Origin: Archangium sp.
GTDB lineage: Bacteria; Myxococcota; Myxococcia; Myxococcales; Myxococcaceae
DNA: 57,718 nt
NCBI GenBank assembly: GCA_030695565.1
Contig: JAUYRZ010000068.1
Location: 1 to 57,718, forward strand
Direction of reading: 5' to 3'
The translations under genes were made by a program, and so were the position numbers. The notes beneath the pieces are model-generated. The model had not been told where the DNA came from and did not search any database. It was given only the letters and a program-made list of their open reading frames with translations. Positions within the stretch are counted from its first letter, which is position 1. Every line of letters begins with the position of its first letter. Of this stretch, positions 44,052 to 53,383 are shown one piece after another.

Positions 44052-45850
44052 CTCTTGTCACGCCCCAGGTACTGCGCGCCGAAGAGCTGGTCGTACTCCA
44101 GTGTCCACCACGCACGTTCGAGCGACTTGAGCTCGTCGGGTGGATCGGCGGAGAGCTTGCCGTCGGGATCTCGCACCAGGCCCGGCAACATCACCGGCAA
44201 CGAGCGCCTCACCTCGGTGAGGAACTCGGTGTAGCGCGAGCCGGGCGTACCGGTCGTCTCCAGAATCACCGGGCCCAGGAACGAGGTGCCCATGGCAGGC
44301 AGCTTCTTCGGCTCCGTCAGCGTGTTCGACCAGATGAGTAACGGCACCTGATGCAGGAAAGCGCGCTGCTCGAGGCTGAGCTGCTTCAACGAGCCGATCG
44401 CGCCCGTCTGCTCGAACACCCGCGGCAGGCTGGGCAGATGATCTCCGAAGAACACGATGAAGACCGGCGTCTTCACGCGCGAGAAGTACTGCACCAGGGC
44501 CCCCAGCTCGCGGTCGGCGTGGTGGGAGGCCTCCAGGTACGTGACCAGCTGCGCGCGCGCTGCGGGGTCGAGCTGGCTCTCGAAACGAATGGTCTGCTTC
44601 GCATACCGATCCGCTTGATAGGGCCCGTGCGCCTCCATGCTGATGCCGAAGAGGAACAGCGGCCGGGTGCGCGCTTCGAATTGCTGAATCAGCTGCGTGG
44701 TGAGCATCGAGTCTGACGGATAGCTGCCGGCCAACGTGGGCCGGGGCATGTCTTCGAGGCCGACGAACTTCTGGAAGCCCAGGTGGCGATAGACCTGATC
44801 TCGCTCCCAGAACCAGCGGTGGAAGGTGTGCACCGCCACCGTCTCGTAGCCTTGTGCTGCGTAGAGCGAGGCGAGCGAAGGATGTTTGCGGTGCAGGTAC
44901 TGTTGATACGGCACCGACCCCTCCGGCAAGAACCGCATCGAGTGGCCGGTGAGCACCTCGAACTCGGTGTTCGCCGTGCCGCCGCCGAACACCGGTGGAA
45001 ACAGCGTGCCCGAGGTGTGCTGCGCCTGCAGCCGGCGCACGTTCGGGATCGGGTCGTCGAGGAACTTCACCTTCGGCAAGCGGGTGGCGTCGAAGAACGA
45101 CTCGCTCATCACCACGATCACCGTGGGCCGTTCATCCGAAGCCGGAGCCGTGGCCTGCGGCAGCTCGCCGACCGCCGCCTCCACCGACGTCGCGCCGTAG
45201 TCTTCCGGAGCGTTCACCACCGCGGTGTTTGCGTTGAGCGCGATGCCCAGCAGCAGCCCGTTCGTGCGGTAGCTCTCCGATTGTTGCCAGCGCGTGTGGT
45301 GAATGCCAACCCGGCCCAGCGCCTTGTCGACGCGCGGGAAGATGGTCCAACACGAGAGCAGCACCACGCAGCCCAGCGTGCCGCGAACCGCCCACGGGAG
45401 CGGACTTCGATCACGCCGCGCAGCCCAGAACATGCCGACGATCACCAACACACCGGCGAGCGTTCCCAGCCGGCCCCAGACCGAAGCGGTCATCTGGGGA
45501 AAGAGGGCGAGCGCCTCGCGGTACTGCAGCACCAGATCCCACGGGAAGAGCGGCTTGCCGAGAATCTGCAGCTTGGTCGCGTGCAGCCCGCCGAGCAGCG
45601 CGAGCACCGTCACTGAAAGCAGGAGCGAAACCAACACCCTCCCGGTGAGCGCCAGCGCAGCCCATGCGAGCAACACCGCAAACATGGCGTTGCAGGTGGC
45701 CTCCAGCGGCGCGCGCATCGACCAGCCGAGCAGCTCGGTCACGGTGTGTCGATTGGAGAGCTCGAGCAACACGCTCGCGGCACTGCCTGTCATTGCGACC
45801 AGCGCCACCTGCGTGAGGCTGCGGCGCCACTTCTCCGCGGCCAGGAACAT
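44048..45850 (-). CDS. LtaS-like membrane phosphoglycerol transferase/sulfatase-fold protein (copy 2)
   Basis: 600 residues from ATG 45848-45850, which has GAGG nearby on the reverse strand. The same layout as copy 1: five membrane segments in the first 190 residues, then VVMSESFFDATRL, GGGTANTEFEVLTG with the threonine nucleophile, and FFGDHLPSL. Long stretches near the active site are almost identical between copies, for example FPPVFGGGTANTEF, while the membrane part and linkers differ. The duplication is therefore old enough for divergence, or the catalytic part is under strong constraint. All key residues are kept, so both should be active. The GH15 gene lies between the two copies. Confidence 0.85.
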   Translation of the reverse strand: MFLAAEKWRRSLTQVALVAMTGSAASVLLELSNRHTVTELLGWSMRAPLEATCNAMFAVLLAWAALALTGRVLVSLLLSVTVLALLGGLHATKLQILGKPLFPWDLVLQYREALALFPQMTASVWGRLGTLAGVLVIVGMFWAARRDRSPLPWAVRGTLGCVVLLSCWTIFPRVDKALGRVGIHHTRWQQSESYRTNGLLLGIALNANTAVVNAPEDYGATSVEAAVGELPQATAPASDERPTVIVVMSESFFDATRLPKVKFLDDPIPNVRRLQAQHTSGTLFPPVFGGGTANTEFEVLTGHSMRFLPEGSVPYQQYLHRKHPSLASLYAAQGYETVAVHTFHRWFWERDQVYRHLGFQKFVGLEDMPRPTLAGSYPSDSMLTTQLIQQFEARTRPLFLFGISMEAHGPYQADRYAKQTIRFESQLDPAARAQLVTYLEASHHADRELGALVQYFSRVKTPVFIVFFGDHLPSLPRVFEQTGAIGSLKQLSLEQRAFLHQVPLLIWSNTLTEPKKLPAMGTSFLGPVILETTGTPGSRYTEFLTEVRRSLPVMLPGLVRDPDGKLSADPPDELKSLERAWWTLEYDQLFGAQYLGRDKS

Positions 45851-45926
45851 GGGGGGCTCCTCGAGTGGTGTTCACCACCAGAAGCACGAAGAGGGCCAAC
45901 GCCCGACCTCCCCCAACGCCGGGGCA

Positions 45927-46523
45927 TCAGTCCCCGAAGGCCTTCTTGAAGGCGGGCCGCGCCTTGATGCGCTCGAGATACGCCGACACGTTGGGTGCAT
46001 CGGCCACCAGCCCGAGCATGTTCGCCCACGCGAGGACTGCGCCGACCACCACGTCGCCCGCAGAGAACTCGTCGCCGATGAGGTAGTCGCCCGAAGAGAA
46101 GCGCCGCTCCAGCGGGCGAATGGCGAGGCTGAACTTCTCGCGCACCGCGTGGGCTTCGGGCGTCTCGAGTTTTCCCGCTTTCTTCATCACGGTGAACTCG
46201 ATGCAGGGCGGCTCGAGCTCGGTCATGGCGAAGAAGAGCCACTGGTAGGCGAGCGCGCGGTGATGGCTGCCCAGCGGGCCGAGCAGGTTCTTGTGGGGGT
46301 ACAGGTCGGCCAGGTGCAGCACGATGGCCGCCGACTCGAACACCGAACCGTGCGGCGTCTCCAGCACCGGCACGTGTTGCAGTGGGTGACGGGTGGTGTG
46401 TTCGTCGGTGCGGGTCTCGCCTTTGGCCGGGTCGAGGTGAATCAGCTCGTGCGGTACGCCGAGTTCTTCCAGCATCCAGCGGGGTCGCGTGGAGCGGGTG
46501 CGGGGCACGTAGTAGAGCTTCAT
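45927..46523 (-). CDS. glutathione S-transferase family protein
   Basis: 198 residues from ATG 46521-46523, with AGAGG seven bases upstream. The N-terminal thioredoxin-like half has a tyrosine-tyrosine start and the cis-proline segment HVPVLETPHGSVFESAAI, with the glutamate-serine pair that holds glutathione. The C-terminal half is helical (LIGDEFSAGDVVVGAVLAW). The enzyme would conjugate or reduce electrophiles with glutathione in the cytoplasm. It begins 10 bp after the stop of a lipoprotein gene on the same strand. Confidence 0.9.
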   Translation of the reverse strand: MKLYYVPRTRSTRPRWMLEELGVPHELIHLDPAKGETRTDEHTTRHPLQHVPVLETPHGSVFESAAIVLHLADLYPHKNLLGPLGSHHRALAYQWLFFAMTELEPPCIEFTVMKKAGKLETPEAHAVREKFSLAIRPLERRFSSGDYLIGDEFSAGDVVVGAVLAWANMLGLVADAPNVSAYLERIKARPAFKKAFGD

Positions 46524-46533
46524 CAAGACCTCT

Positions 46534-46956
46534 TTAGTCGCGGGGGATGTGGAGCTGGGGACGGCCGTGCACCAGTAATTCGCGGCGGTCGCGAAAGCGC
46601 AGGCGCTCCCCACCGTCGCGCAAATCCACCTCACCCTGGAGCACCACGTCGAGAAAGGCATCACCTTCCCGCCAGGCGAGGTGACGGGAGGCCAGCTCGG
46701 TCGTCAGCTGCAGCAGGCCGCCGGTGGCCACCACCTCACCTTCGATGCCGGCCGCGAAGCGGGCGCCGTCGAGGAAGAGCTCCCAGGACACCTCGCTGAA
46801 TGCGGGGGGCACATCGGGCAGTCGCAGCGAGAACGCCAGGGCCCCGCGATCCCGTTCGGGAAAATCGAGCTCGAGCGCGGTGACCACCACGGTGGGCGTC
46901 GCGGGCACACCCGGGCGGCCCGCACAGCTCAGTGCGAGGAGCAGAAATGCGACCAC
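46534..46956 (-). CDS. short LEA/WHy-like lipoprotein
   Basis: 140 residues from GTG 46954-46956, chosen because GGAGGA lies directly upstream and the product then begins with a lipoprotein signal (LLLALSC). The mature part is one beta-sandwich-like domain with tryptophan-glutamate-leucine-phenylalanine and a glycine-rich turn, similar in pattern to WHy/LEA-2 domains and to the larger lipoprotein at 32615-33469. Function unknown. It lies between a Ser/Thr kinase gene and a GST gene, all on the reverse strand with short gaps. Confidence 0.6.
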   Translation of the reverse strand: MVAFLLLALSCAGRPGVPATPTVVVTALELDFPERDRGALAFSLRLPDVPPAFSEVSWELFLDGARFAAGIEGEVVATGGLLQLTTELASRHLAWREGDAFLDVVLQGEVDLRDGGERLRFRDRRELLVHGRPQLHIPRD

Positions 46957-47060
46957 CGATCCTCCCGAGAGCAGCCGAGGGAGTACTTTTGCCTCGCGCA
47001 GGAAGTGGCCCCTCGACTGCTCTCGGGGCGAACGGTGGGTGCTGTTCCTGCTCAAGGTCT

Positions 47061-47978
47061 TCAGCCTCCGAGCAGGGGCTTGAGCGCGTCGACGCTCACC
47101 GGCCAGCCATTGCGCCGCGCGAGGATCTCCAACACGCGCACGAAATCACCGGCCGATTGAAACCGCTGCGCCTTGTCGGGCTGCACGGCCTTGCGGGCGA
47201 TCTGCGCGGCCATCTCAGGCGCTTCGGGGTTGAACTTGCCCACGGGCGGCACGCGGCAGTCGCGCACCTTGTGCATCATCTCCATCTCGTTGTTGCCGTG
47301 GAACAGGCGCTGCCCGGTGAGCAGCTCCCAGAAGATGACGCCGGCCGCGAAGAGATCGGCGCGGTGATCGACGGCCTGGCCCAGCACCGCTTCGGGCGCC
47401 ATGTACGCGAGGGTGCCGCGCAACGCGCCGCTGTCACCCCGCATCACGCCTTCGACCTCGGCCACGCCGAAGTCGGTCAGCTTCACGTCGCCGGCGATGG
47501 AGAGGAGAATGTTGGCCGGGTTCACGTCGCGGTGAACGATGGTCGCGCCGTTCTCACCCACCTTCGCGCGGTGGATGTAGTCGAGCGCCTTGAGCAGGCA
47601 GATGGTGATGTACGCGGCCGCCGAGCCGGGCATCGCAGCGCCGGCCTGGCGAAAGGCGTCTTGCATGTATTGGAGGGTGCGGCCCGAGACGAGCTCCTGC
47701 ACCATCAAGTAGTCCATGCCCGCCTTGAAGCAGCGGAAGGTGCGCACGATGTTCGGGTGACGCAGGCGCACGGTCAGCTTGGCTTCGTCGACGAACTGCT
47801 TCACCCACGCCGCATCGTTGCGGTAGCTGGGCAACAGCCGCTTGATCACGATGTCGTCGGGTTCGCCGGGGCTCTTCTGCGTCGTGCTGCGCGCACGTGC
47901 CTGGTAGACCTCAGCCATCCCGCCGACCGCGAGACGACCCACGAGCTGGTAGCCACCAAGTTCCGTTTCCTGCGCCAC
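47061..47978 (-). CDS. Hanks-type serine/threonine protein kinase
   Basis: 305 residues from GTG 47976-47978. All main kinase motifs are visible: glycine loop [12 protein letters not shown], lysine in DIVIKRLL, catalytic loop [12 protein letters not shown], the metal-binding DFG and the APE motif, then the usual C-lobe ending with a short basic tail. There is no transmembrane segment or sensor domain, so the kinase is cytoplasmic and may be fed by another input. FHA domains, such as the one in the Glt/Nfs-like cluster in this window, are typical readers of its product phosphothreonine, but no direct link is shown. Confidence 0.95.
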   Translation of the reverse strand: MAQETELGGYQLVGRLAVGGMAEVYQARARSTTQKSPGEPDDIVIKRLLPSYRNDAAWVKQFVDEAKLTVRLRHPNIVRTFRCFKAGMDYLMVQELVSGRTLQYMQDAFRQAGAAMPGSAAAYITICLLKALDYIHRAKVGENGATIVHRDVNPANILLSIAGDVKLTDFGVAEVEGVMRGDSGALRGTLAYMAPEAVLGQAVDHRADLFAAGVIFWELLTGQRLFHGNNEMEMMHKVRDCRVPPVGKFNPEAPEMAAQIARKAVQPDKAQRFQSAGDFVRVLEILARRNGWPVSVDALKPLLGG

Positions 47979-48042
47979 GTCGAAAACACCGTAGCCGATG
48001 GCCCGTCGAGCGCCCTTAGAAAATCGCGCGGAGATCCCCAGC

Positions 48043-49452
48043 TCAGGCGGTGAACAGGCGCTCGTACTCGGCGGCCGAGGCGGCCCAGCCGAAGTCGCGC
48101 TTCATGCCGCGGGCCTGTACCGCGGTGTAGGCGGGGCGATCACGGTACAGCTCGACCGCCCTGACCAGCGCGCCGAAGAGCGCCTCGGGGGTGGGGCTGG
48201 TGAAGACGATGCCGTTGCCGTTGGGCTGTTTGAAATCGACCACCGTATCGAGCAGCCCGCCCACTCCGTGCACCACCGGGATCGAGCCGTAGAGGAGCGA
48301 ATACATCTGGCTCAGACCACAGGGCTCGAAGCGGGAGGGCATCAGGAAGAAGTCGCTGCCCGCCTCGATGCGGTGGGCCAACGAGTTGTCGAAGCCCACG
48401 CGCACACAGAGCCTGCGGGGAAACCGGGCGGCCAGCCCCTGCCAATCGCGTTGCACGCTCGCGTCGCCTGCCCCCAGCACGATGGCCGAGGCGCCCTGCT
48501 CCAGCAGCTTCGGCAAGGCGGCCTGCAGCAGGTCGGCGCCCTTCTGGGAGGCCATGCGGCCAATCACCCCGAACAGCGGCATGCCCTCGACGGGAGCGTC
48601 GATGCGGCAGGAGGCGATCAGCTCTTTGCGGCACAGCGCGCGGCCCGCAAGCTCGGTCAGCGTGTACTGGCGAGGGAGGAAGACGTCGGTGGCGGGGTTC
48701 CACTCCTTCACGTCGACGCCGTTGAGGATGCCGTGCAACACGTCGCCGCGGTGGCGCAACAGGCCGTCGAGCCCGGCGCCGAACGGCGGCGTCTGGATCT
48801 CCTTCGCGTAGGTGGGCGAGACGGTGGTGATCAGATCGGCCGAGACCAACGCGGCCTTCATGAAGGAGAGCTGATCCCAGAACTCCACGCCCGAGGGCGA
48901 AAACTGATCCCACGGAATGCCGAGCGCCTCGACCTCCCGTTTGGGAAACAGGCCCTGGTAGGCGAGGTTGTGAATGGTGAAGACCTTCTTCGCCTTGCCC
49001 AGGGGCGTGTGCGCAAAGCCGTGCTTGAGCGCCAACAACGCGAGCCCGGTGGGCCAGTCGTTGCCGTGCACCACGTCGGCCCAGAAGCCGTCACGCTGCG
49101 CCAGCGCCAACGCGGCCATGGAGAAGACGGCGAAGCGGCGCGCGTCGTCGGGGTAGCCGTAATACTCGTCGCGATCGAACAGCTCGGGCGCGTCGAGAAA
49201 GAGCAGCTCACCGGGCGCGGGCGCCCGAAAGACCCGCACCTCCGTCGTGCCCACCGGGAGCTCGACCGTGAGCGGGGCACCGACCAGCTGCAGGTTGGCG
49301 CGCGGCACACCGCGATACAGCGGGGTGACCACCCGCACGTCGTGACCCCGCGCGGAGAACGCCCAGGGCAACGCGCCCGCGACGTCACCCAGCCCTCCCG
49401 TCTTGGAGAACGGCGCCACCTCGGAGCTCAAGAAGAGAATGCGAAGACCCAC
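48043..49452 (-). CDS. glgA: glycogen synthase (ADP-glucose type)
   Basis: 469 residues, normal for GlgA, from GTG 49450-49452 so that the protein begins with the usual leucine-x-isoleucine-leucine-phenylalanine strand. The ADP-glucose binding motif KTGGLGDV is near residue 16, and the C-terminal GT5 region has GIVFTSPTPEALF and the glutamate-proline-cysteine-glycine segment. The enzyme extends alpha-1,4-glucan from ADP-glucose in the cytoplasm. It is divergent from pdxH. The kinase gene follows after 64 bp, a gap that could hold a promoter or be read through. Confidence 0.95.
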   Translation of the reverse strand: MGLRILFLSSEVAPFSKTGGLGDVAGALPWAFSARGHDVRVVTPLYRGVPRANLQLVGAPLTVELPVGTTEVRVFRAPAPGELLFLDAPELFDRDEYYGYPDDARRFAVFSMAALALAQRDGFWADVVHGNDWPTGLALLALKHGFAHTPLGKAKKVFTIHNLAYQGLFPKREVEALGIPWDQFSPSGVEFWDQLSFMKAALVSADLITTVSPTYAKEIQTPPFGAGLDGLLRHRGDVLHGILNGVDVKEWNPATDVFLPRQYTLTELAGRALCRKELIASCRIDAPVEGMPLFGVIGRMASQKGADLLQAALPKLLEQGASAIVLGAGDASVQRDWQGLAARFPRRLCVRVGFDNSLAHRIEAGSDFFLMPSRFEPCGLSQMYSLLYGSIPVVHGVGGLLDTVVDFKQPNGNGIVFTSPTPEALFGALVRAVELYRDRPAYTAVQARGMKRDFGWAASAAEYERLFTA

Positions 49453-49535
49453 GCGAGGATTGCTAACGCATTTCCTTCGTCTGGAGGTCTGCCGAATCTG
49501 GGAATACACCTGCCGGTAACGGAGCTTTGAAAACC

Positions 49536-50126
49536 ATGACGCCCACCGACTGGTCCGAACCCTTCGCTCGTTTTGGTGCCCTCTTCGAAGAAGCGAAGAA
49601 GCTGGTCACCAAAGATCCCAACGCGGTCTCACTCGCCACCGTCGACGCCCAGGGCAAACCCAGCGTGCGCACGGTGCTGATGAAAGACTTCGATCCGCGC
49701 GGCTTCGTTTTCTACACGAACAAACACTCGGCCAAGGGCGAGGCGATGCTGGCCACCCACCTGGCCGCGCTCAACTTCTACTGGCCCGCCCTCGACCAAC
49801 AGGTGCGCATCGAAGGCAAGGTCGAGCCGGTGTCGCAGGACGAAGCCGACGCCTACTTCGAGACCCGCGCGCGCATCTCACAGCTCGGAGCGTGGGCTTC
49901 GGATCAGAGCAAGCCGCTCGCGTCACGCGACGAGCTGGAAGCGCGCCTCGCGGCCCTCACCCAGAAGTACGAAGGCCTGCCGGTACCGCGGCCTCCACAC
50001 TGGGGCGGTTTCCGCCTCGCGCCCGAGCGCATCGAGTTCTGGAAGGCGCACGAGTTCAGGCTGCACTGGCGCGAGGAGTACGTGAAGTCAGGCGCCGGGT
50101 GGACCCGCGGCTGGCTCAACCCCTGA
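49536..50126 (+). CDS. pdxH: pyridoxamine 5'-phosphate oxidase
   Basis: 196 residues from ATG 49536. TTG 49527, three codons earlier, is too close to the GGAG at 49521-49524, which supports the ATG. Conserved FMN and substrate segments are present: SLATVDAQGKPSVRTVLMK, GFVFYTNKHSAKG, and the C-terminal WGGFRLAPERIEFW and HWREEY. The enzyme makes pyridoxal 5'-phosphate from the phosphorylated pyridoxine or pyridoxamine forms using FMN and O2. It ends 3 bp before the end of the convergent TPM-domain gene. Confidence 0.96.
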   Translation: MTPTDWSEPFARFGALFEEAKKLVTKDPNAVSLATVDAQGKPSVRTVLMKDFDPRGFVFYTNKHSAKGEAMLATHLAALNFYWPALDQQVRIEGKVEPVSQDEADAYFETRARISQLGAWASDQSKPLASRDELEARLAALTQKYEGLPVPRPPHWGGFRLAPERIEFWKAHEFRLHWREEYVKSGAGWTRGWLNP

Positions 50127-50128
50127 CG

Positions 50129-51700
50129 TCACCAGGAGCCACTCGAACCACCGCCTGACGAGCTGCCGCCTCCGAAGCTCGACCCGTCGCTCGACGACGA
50201 GGAAGACGAGCTGGAGGACGACGACAAGCGCGCGGTGGTGCGGGTGTAGCTGTTGGTGAACGAACAGTTCGCGCAGCGTTCGTCGACCTGCTGCAGCCCG
50301 CCGGAGTACTCGGTGGCGTAGCTCAAGGTGGTGGTCGAGCTGCTCTTGGTCTTCGCGCTGCAGCCCGGGCACTTCGAGAAGCTGGTGAAGATCGCGCCGT
50401 ACCGGAGCACCAGCACGTCATCGCAGCGGCCGCACCACCAGACGTCGTAGTCGACCGACTTGAGGTTCTCTTCGGTCTTCTGCGCGGTCTCGAGGTGCTC
50501 GTCTTCGGCGTCGTCACCCAGCAGCTGACGGGGGTTCTTGCAGCCTTCGCAGGTGCGCACGCGCTTCCGGTTCCACCTTCGGCCAAGGAGAAGCCCACCG
50601 AGGAGCAAGAAACCGCCGCTGATCTCGAGCTTGCCGGTGTTCTCCTTGAAGCCCTGCTCCAGCACGGCCGACATGGGCCGCGGGGGAATGCCGGTGACCA
50701 GCGCCTTCTGCACGAAACGTTGCGCGGCCAGCAGCCCGGCGACGCGATCGACCGAAGCGGCTTCGCGCAGCTCCTGCTCCACGCGCCCGAGCTCCTGGCG
50801 ATCCCACCCGTCACGCACCACGGTCTCGGGCAGGTAGAGCTTCGCGCGAGGGCCGTTGAGATCGAGCGCGACGACCCCGAGGGGAAGCCTGGAGATCGCC
50901 CCCACCTGGGTGACCAGGCGCTGCACCAGCTCCGTCATCGAGGGGTACTCGGCGCTGCTGTTGACGATGAGGAAGAAGATGCGACCCTGACCGCCCGAGT
51001 AGATGTCGCTCGCACCGACGTCGAGCTGGGCGCGCTGGGAGGCGGTGAGCGCGTCGTTGAGATCGACCACCCAGGTGCGCGGGCTTCGCTCCGGCATCGA
51101 CTTGCTCCCGTAGACGTAGAGGGCGAGCGCATCGTCGAGCGCCGGCGCATCGGTACCCGAGGTGACGAAGGCGTTCGGGCCGACGCCGGTGTTGTCGGCG
51201 GGGTGCGGCACCGGCGCCTTGCCCACGGCGCGGCGCATCAGGTCGTCGAGCGCGCCCGCACCCTCGCTCAAGGCGGCGTCGAGATTCGAGCGCTTCATGT
51301 TCGCCACCACGTCTTCGCGCATGACGACGTCGGTCTGCGCCGAGCTGACCTTGGAGCCGTCGCCCAGGATGATCTCGGCCTTGCGATCACCCACCGCGAT
51401 GAAGAGCAGAATGCCGTCGTTCGAGCCGTGATGCCCCACGCCCCAGCTGTTGAAGACGCCGGTGGCGAAGTCGCGCGGGTTGGTGCCGTGGGTGCTGTCG
51501 ACGACCAACACGCCCAGCTGCCCCGCACCCGAGGAGTCGAGCGACTCGGCGATGCGGTTCAGGCCGGCGAGGGTGACGCCCGAGACGCGGCCCGTGCGAT
51601 CGAGCGCCCACTCACCACGCGGCGGCGGAGGAATGTCCCAGGGAGCAGCGAAGGAGCTCGACGCGGCCAGAACGAAGCAGACCGCCAGGGCGTTGCGCAT
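50129..51700 (-). CDS. exported TPM-domain protein with membrane helix and zinc ribbons
   Basis: 523 residues from ATG 51698-51700. A signal peptide (cleaved near SSSFAAP) leads to a TPM domain (about 20-140, with GILLFIAVGDRKAEIILGDG) and a second, degenerate TPM-like domain (about 200-300). A hydrophobic helix near 360-375 is followed by arginine/lysine residues, putting the C-terminal part in the cytoplasm. That part has four CxxC pairs (CEGC, CGRC, CPGC, CANC), likely zinc ribbons, and ends in a Ser run and a Ser/Gly tail. TPM proteins are linked to photosystem repair in plants and to unknown envelope tasks in bacteria. A cytoplasmic zinc-ribbon tail on a TPM protein is unusual. Confidence 0.75.
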   Translation of the reverse strand: MRNALAVCFVLAASSSFAAPWDIPPPPRGEWALDRTGRVSGVTLAGLNRIAESLDSSGAGQLGVLVVDSTHGTNPRDFATGVFNSWGVGHHGSNDGILLFIAVGDRKAEIILGDGSKVSSAQTDVVMREDVVANMKRSNLDAALSEGAGALDDLMRRAVGKAPVPHPADNTGVGPNAFVTSGTDAPALDDALALYVYGSKSMPERSPRTWVVDLNDALTASQRAQLDVGASDIYSGGQGRIFFLIVNSSAEYPSMTELVQRLVTQVGAISRLPLGVVALDLNGPRAKLYLPETVVRDGWDRQELGRVEQELREAASVDRVAGLLAAQRFVQKALVTGIPPRPMSAVLEQGFKENTGKLEISGGFLLLGGLLLGRRWNRKRVRTCEGCKNPRQLLGDDAEDEHLETAQKTEENLKSVDYDVWWCGRCDDVLVLRYGAIFTSFSKCPGCSAKTKSSSTTTLSYATEYSGGLQQVDERCANCSFTNSYTRTTARLSSSSSSSSSSSSDGSSFGGGSSSGGGSSGSW

Positions 51701-51734
51701 GGGGCTACAGCCAAGCACAAGTCGAGGGGTCACC

Positions 51735-52199
51735 TCACTTCAGCGACTTCACGGCCTCCAACACCTCGTCGACGTGACCGGCCACCTTCACCTTGGGCCA
51801 GACCTTCGCGACCTTGCCATCGCCGCCGATGAGGAACGTGCTGCGGATGATGCCCATGAACTTGCGGCCGTAGAGGATCTTCTCGCCCCACGAGCCGTAC
51901 TTCTCGGCGACCGCGTGTTCGGTGTCGGCCAGCAGCGTGAAGGGCAGCTCGAATTTTCCCGCGAACTTGAGGTGGGTGGCCTCGGCGTCGGGCGAGACCC
52001 CCAGCACCACCGCGCCGGCCTTCTCGAGTTTCACGTGCTGGTCGCGGAAGTCACACGCTTCCGTGGTGCAGCCGGGGGTGTTGTCCTTCGGGTAGAAGTA
52101 GAGGACCACGTTCTGGCCTGCGAAATCCGCGAGCTTCACGGTCTTGCCGTTCTGATCCTTGAGCGAGAACGTCGGGGCCTTCTTGCCTGCTTCGATCAT
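51735..52199 (-). CDS. bcp: thiol peroxidase of the Bcp/PrxQ group
   Basis: 154 residues from ATG 52197-52199. The peroxidatic cysteine lies in [11 protein letters not shown] (Cys44), with the resolving cysteine five residues later (Cys49), the intramolecular pair typical of atypical 2-Cys Bcp/PrxQ enzymes. The following FRDQHVKL and GVSPD segments also match. It reduces hydrogen peroxide and organic hydroperoxides with thioredoxin in the cytoplasm. It lies 34 bp upstream of the TPM-domain gene on the same strand and is divergent from the sensor kinase gene. Confidence 0.96.
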   Translation of the reverse strand: MIEAGKKAPTFSLKDQNGKTVKLADFAGQNVVLYFYPKDNTPGCTTEACDFRDQHVKLEKAGAVVLGVSPDAEATHLKFAGKFELPFTLLADTEHAVAEKYGSWGEKILYGRKFMGIIRSTFLIGGDGKVAKVWPKVKVAGHVDEVLEAVKSLK

Positions 52200-52327
52200 G
52201 AGCGCTGGATACTGCAACTCCCTCGCCCTGCGAAGCGGGGATCGGCGCGCTGACCGCTGGGCGCCAGCCCACGACCGTTCAACCCTGACCCACCCCGCAT
52301 CCCCCACCGGTCAGGCGAGATGGGAAC

Positions 52328-53383
52328 GTGTTGAAGGCCAGCTGTGACAGTCTCTCGCGAATGCTCGGCGTGGTGCCAGAAGGCTCGATCGTGCGCGCCA
52401 CCTGGCGGGCCTTGCTCCACCCGCGCAGACTGCTGCCGATCCTCGTGGTCTGCGCCCCGCTGTTGATCGCCCAGTCGCGTTGGAGCATCGACCCGGGTGG
52501 TGTGGCCATCGGCGTCTTGTTCTGCCTGAGCTTCATCTTCATCGCGCCGGTGAGCTACCGGGTGCTCTTCCCCGACGGGCTCGATCTCTCCCACGGAGCG
52601 GTGCGCGTGGTGCTCTACGCGCTCGTCGGAGCAGGCGTGGTGCTCACCGTGGGCGCCGGCATCCCCAAGCTCATCGGCCTCGGCTACACGTTCCTCACCG
52701 AGCGCACCTCGCTGTTGGTGATCAGCGCGCTCTTCCTGGTCGGAGGCTGGGGCCTGGGCCGCGACATCGGCTTCGAGCAGCGCGTCTTCCGCCTGCAGGC
52801 CGAAGCCGACCGCGCGCAGTTGCTCGCGCTCAAGTCGCACCTCGATCCGCACTTCCTCTTCAACACGCTCAACGCGATCGCCGAGTGGTGCCGCATCGAC
52901 GGCGAAGTGGCGGAAGCCGCGGTGCTGCGCCTCTCCGCGATGCTGCGTGCCGTGCTGGAAGGCGTGAAGGCCCCACTCTGGCCGCTGGAGAAGGAGCTGG
53001 AGCTGGTGGACATGCTCTTCGAGCTCCACCTCCTGCGCGACAAGGAGCTGTTCACGCTCGAGCGCACCCTGCCCTCACCGCTCCCCGGGATGCAGGTGCC
53101 CCCGATGTCGCTGGTCTCGCTCGCGGAGAACGCCATGAAACACGGCCCCGGAGCAGGTCATCGCGGCGTGGTGCAGCTGAGCGCGCGCGAAGAACCCGGC
53201 CAGCTGATCATCGTGCTGGAGAACCCCGGCCCCTTCCGCGGCCCGCGCGCCGGAAGCGAAGGGCTGCCTTCGTTGCGCCGCCAGCTCGAGCTGACCTGGG
53301 GCGGCAACGCCGCGCTGATCGTCGAAGCCGCGGGAGCCACACGCACCCGGGCCACCTTGCGAATTCCCCGAACGGAGACCTGA
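52328..53383 (+). CDS. LytS-type membrane histidine kinase
   Basis: 351 residues from GTG 52328; ATG 52361 is possible and no ribosome site decides. Four hydrophobic segments lie at about 35-49, 57-81, 90-116 and 126-143, without a separate sensor domain. The His-kinase core has the phosphoacceptor segment SHLDPHFLFNTLNAI (His175), as in the LytS/YehU (HPK8) group, and an ATP-binding N box (LVSLAENAMKHG). The stop overlaps the response-regulator start (ATG 53383), so the pair is translated together. The signal is unknown; hydrophobic signals or membrane state are usual for this group. Confidence 0.9.
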   Translation: MLKASCDSLSRMLGVVPEGSIVRATWRALLHPRRLLPILVVCAPLLIAQSRWSIDPGGVAIGVLFCLSFIFIAPVSYRVLFPDGLDLSHGAVRVVLYALVGAGVVLTVGAGIPKLIGLGYTFLTERTSLLVISALFLVGGWGLGRDIGFEQRVFRLQAEADRAQLLALKSHLDPHFLFNTLNAIAEWCRIDGEVAEAAVLRLSAMLRAVLEGVKAPLWPLEKELELVDMLFELHLLRDKELFTLERTLPSPLPGMQVPPMSLVSLAENAMKHGPGAGHRGVVQLSAREEPGQLIIVLENPGPFRGPRAGSEGLPSLRRQLELTWGGNAALIVEAAGATRTRATLRIPRTET

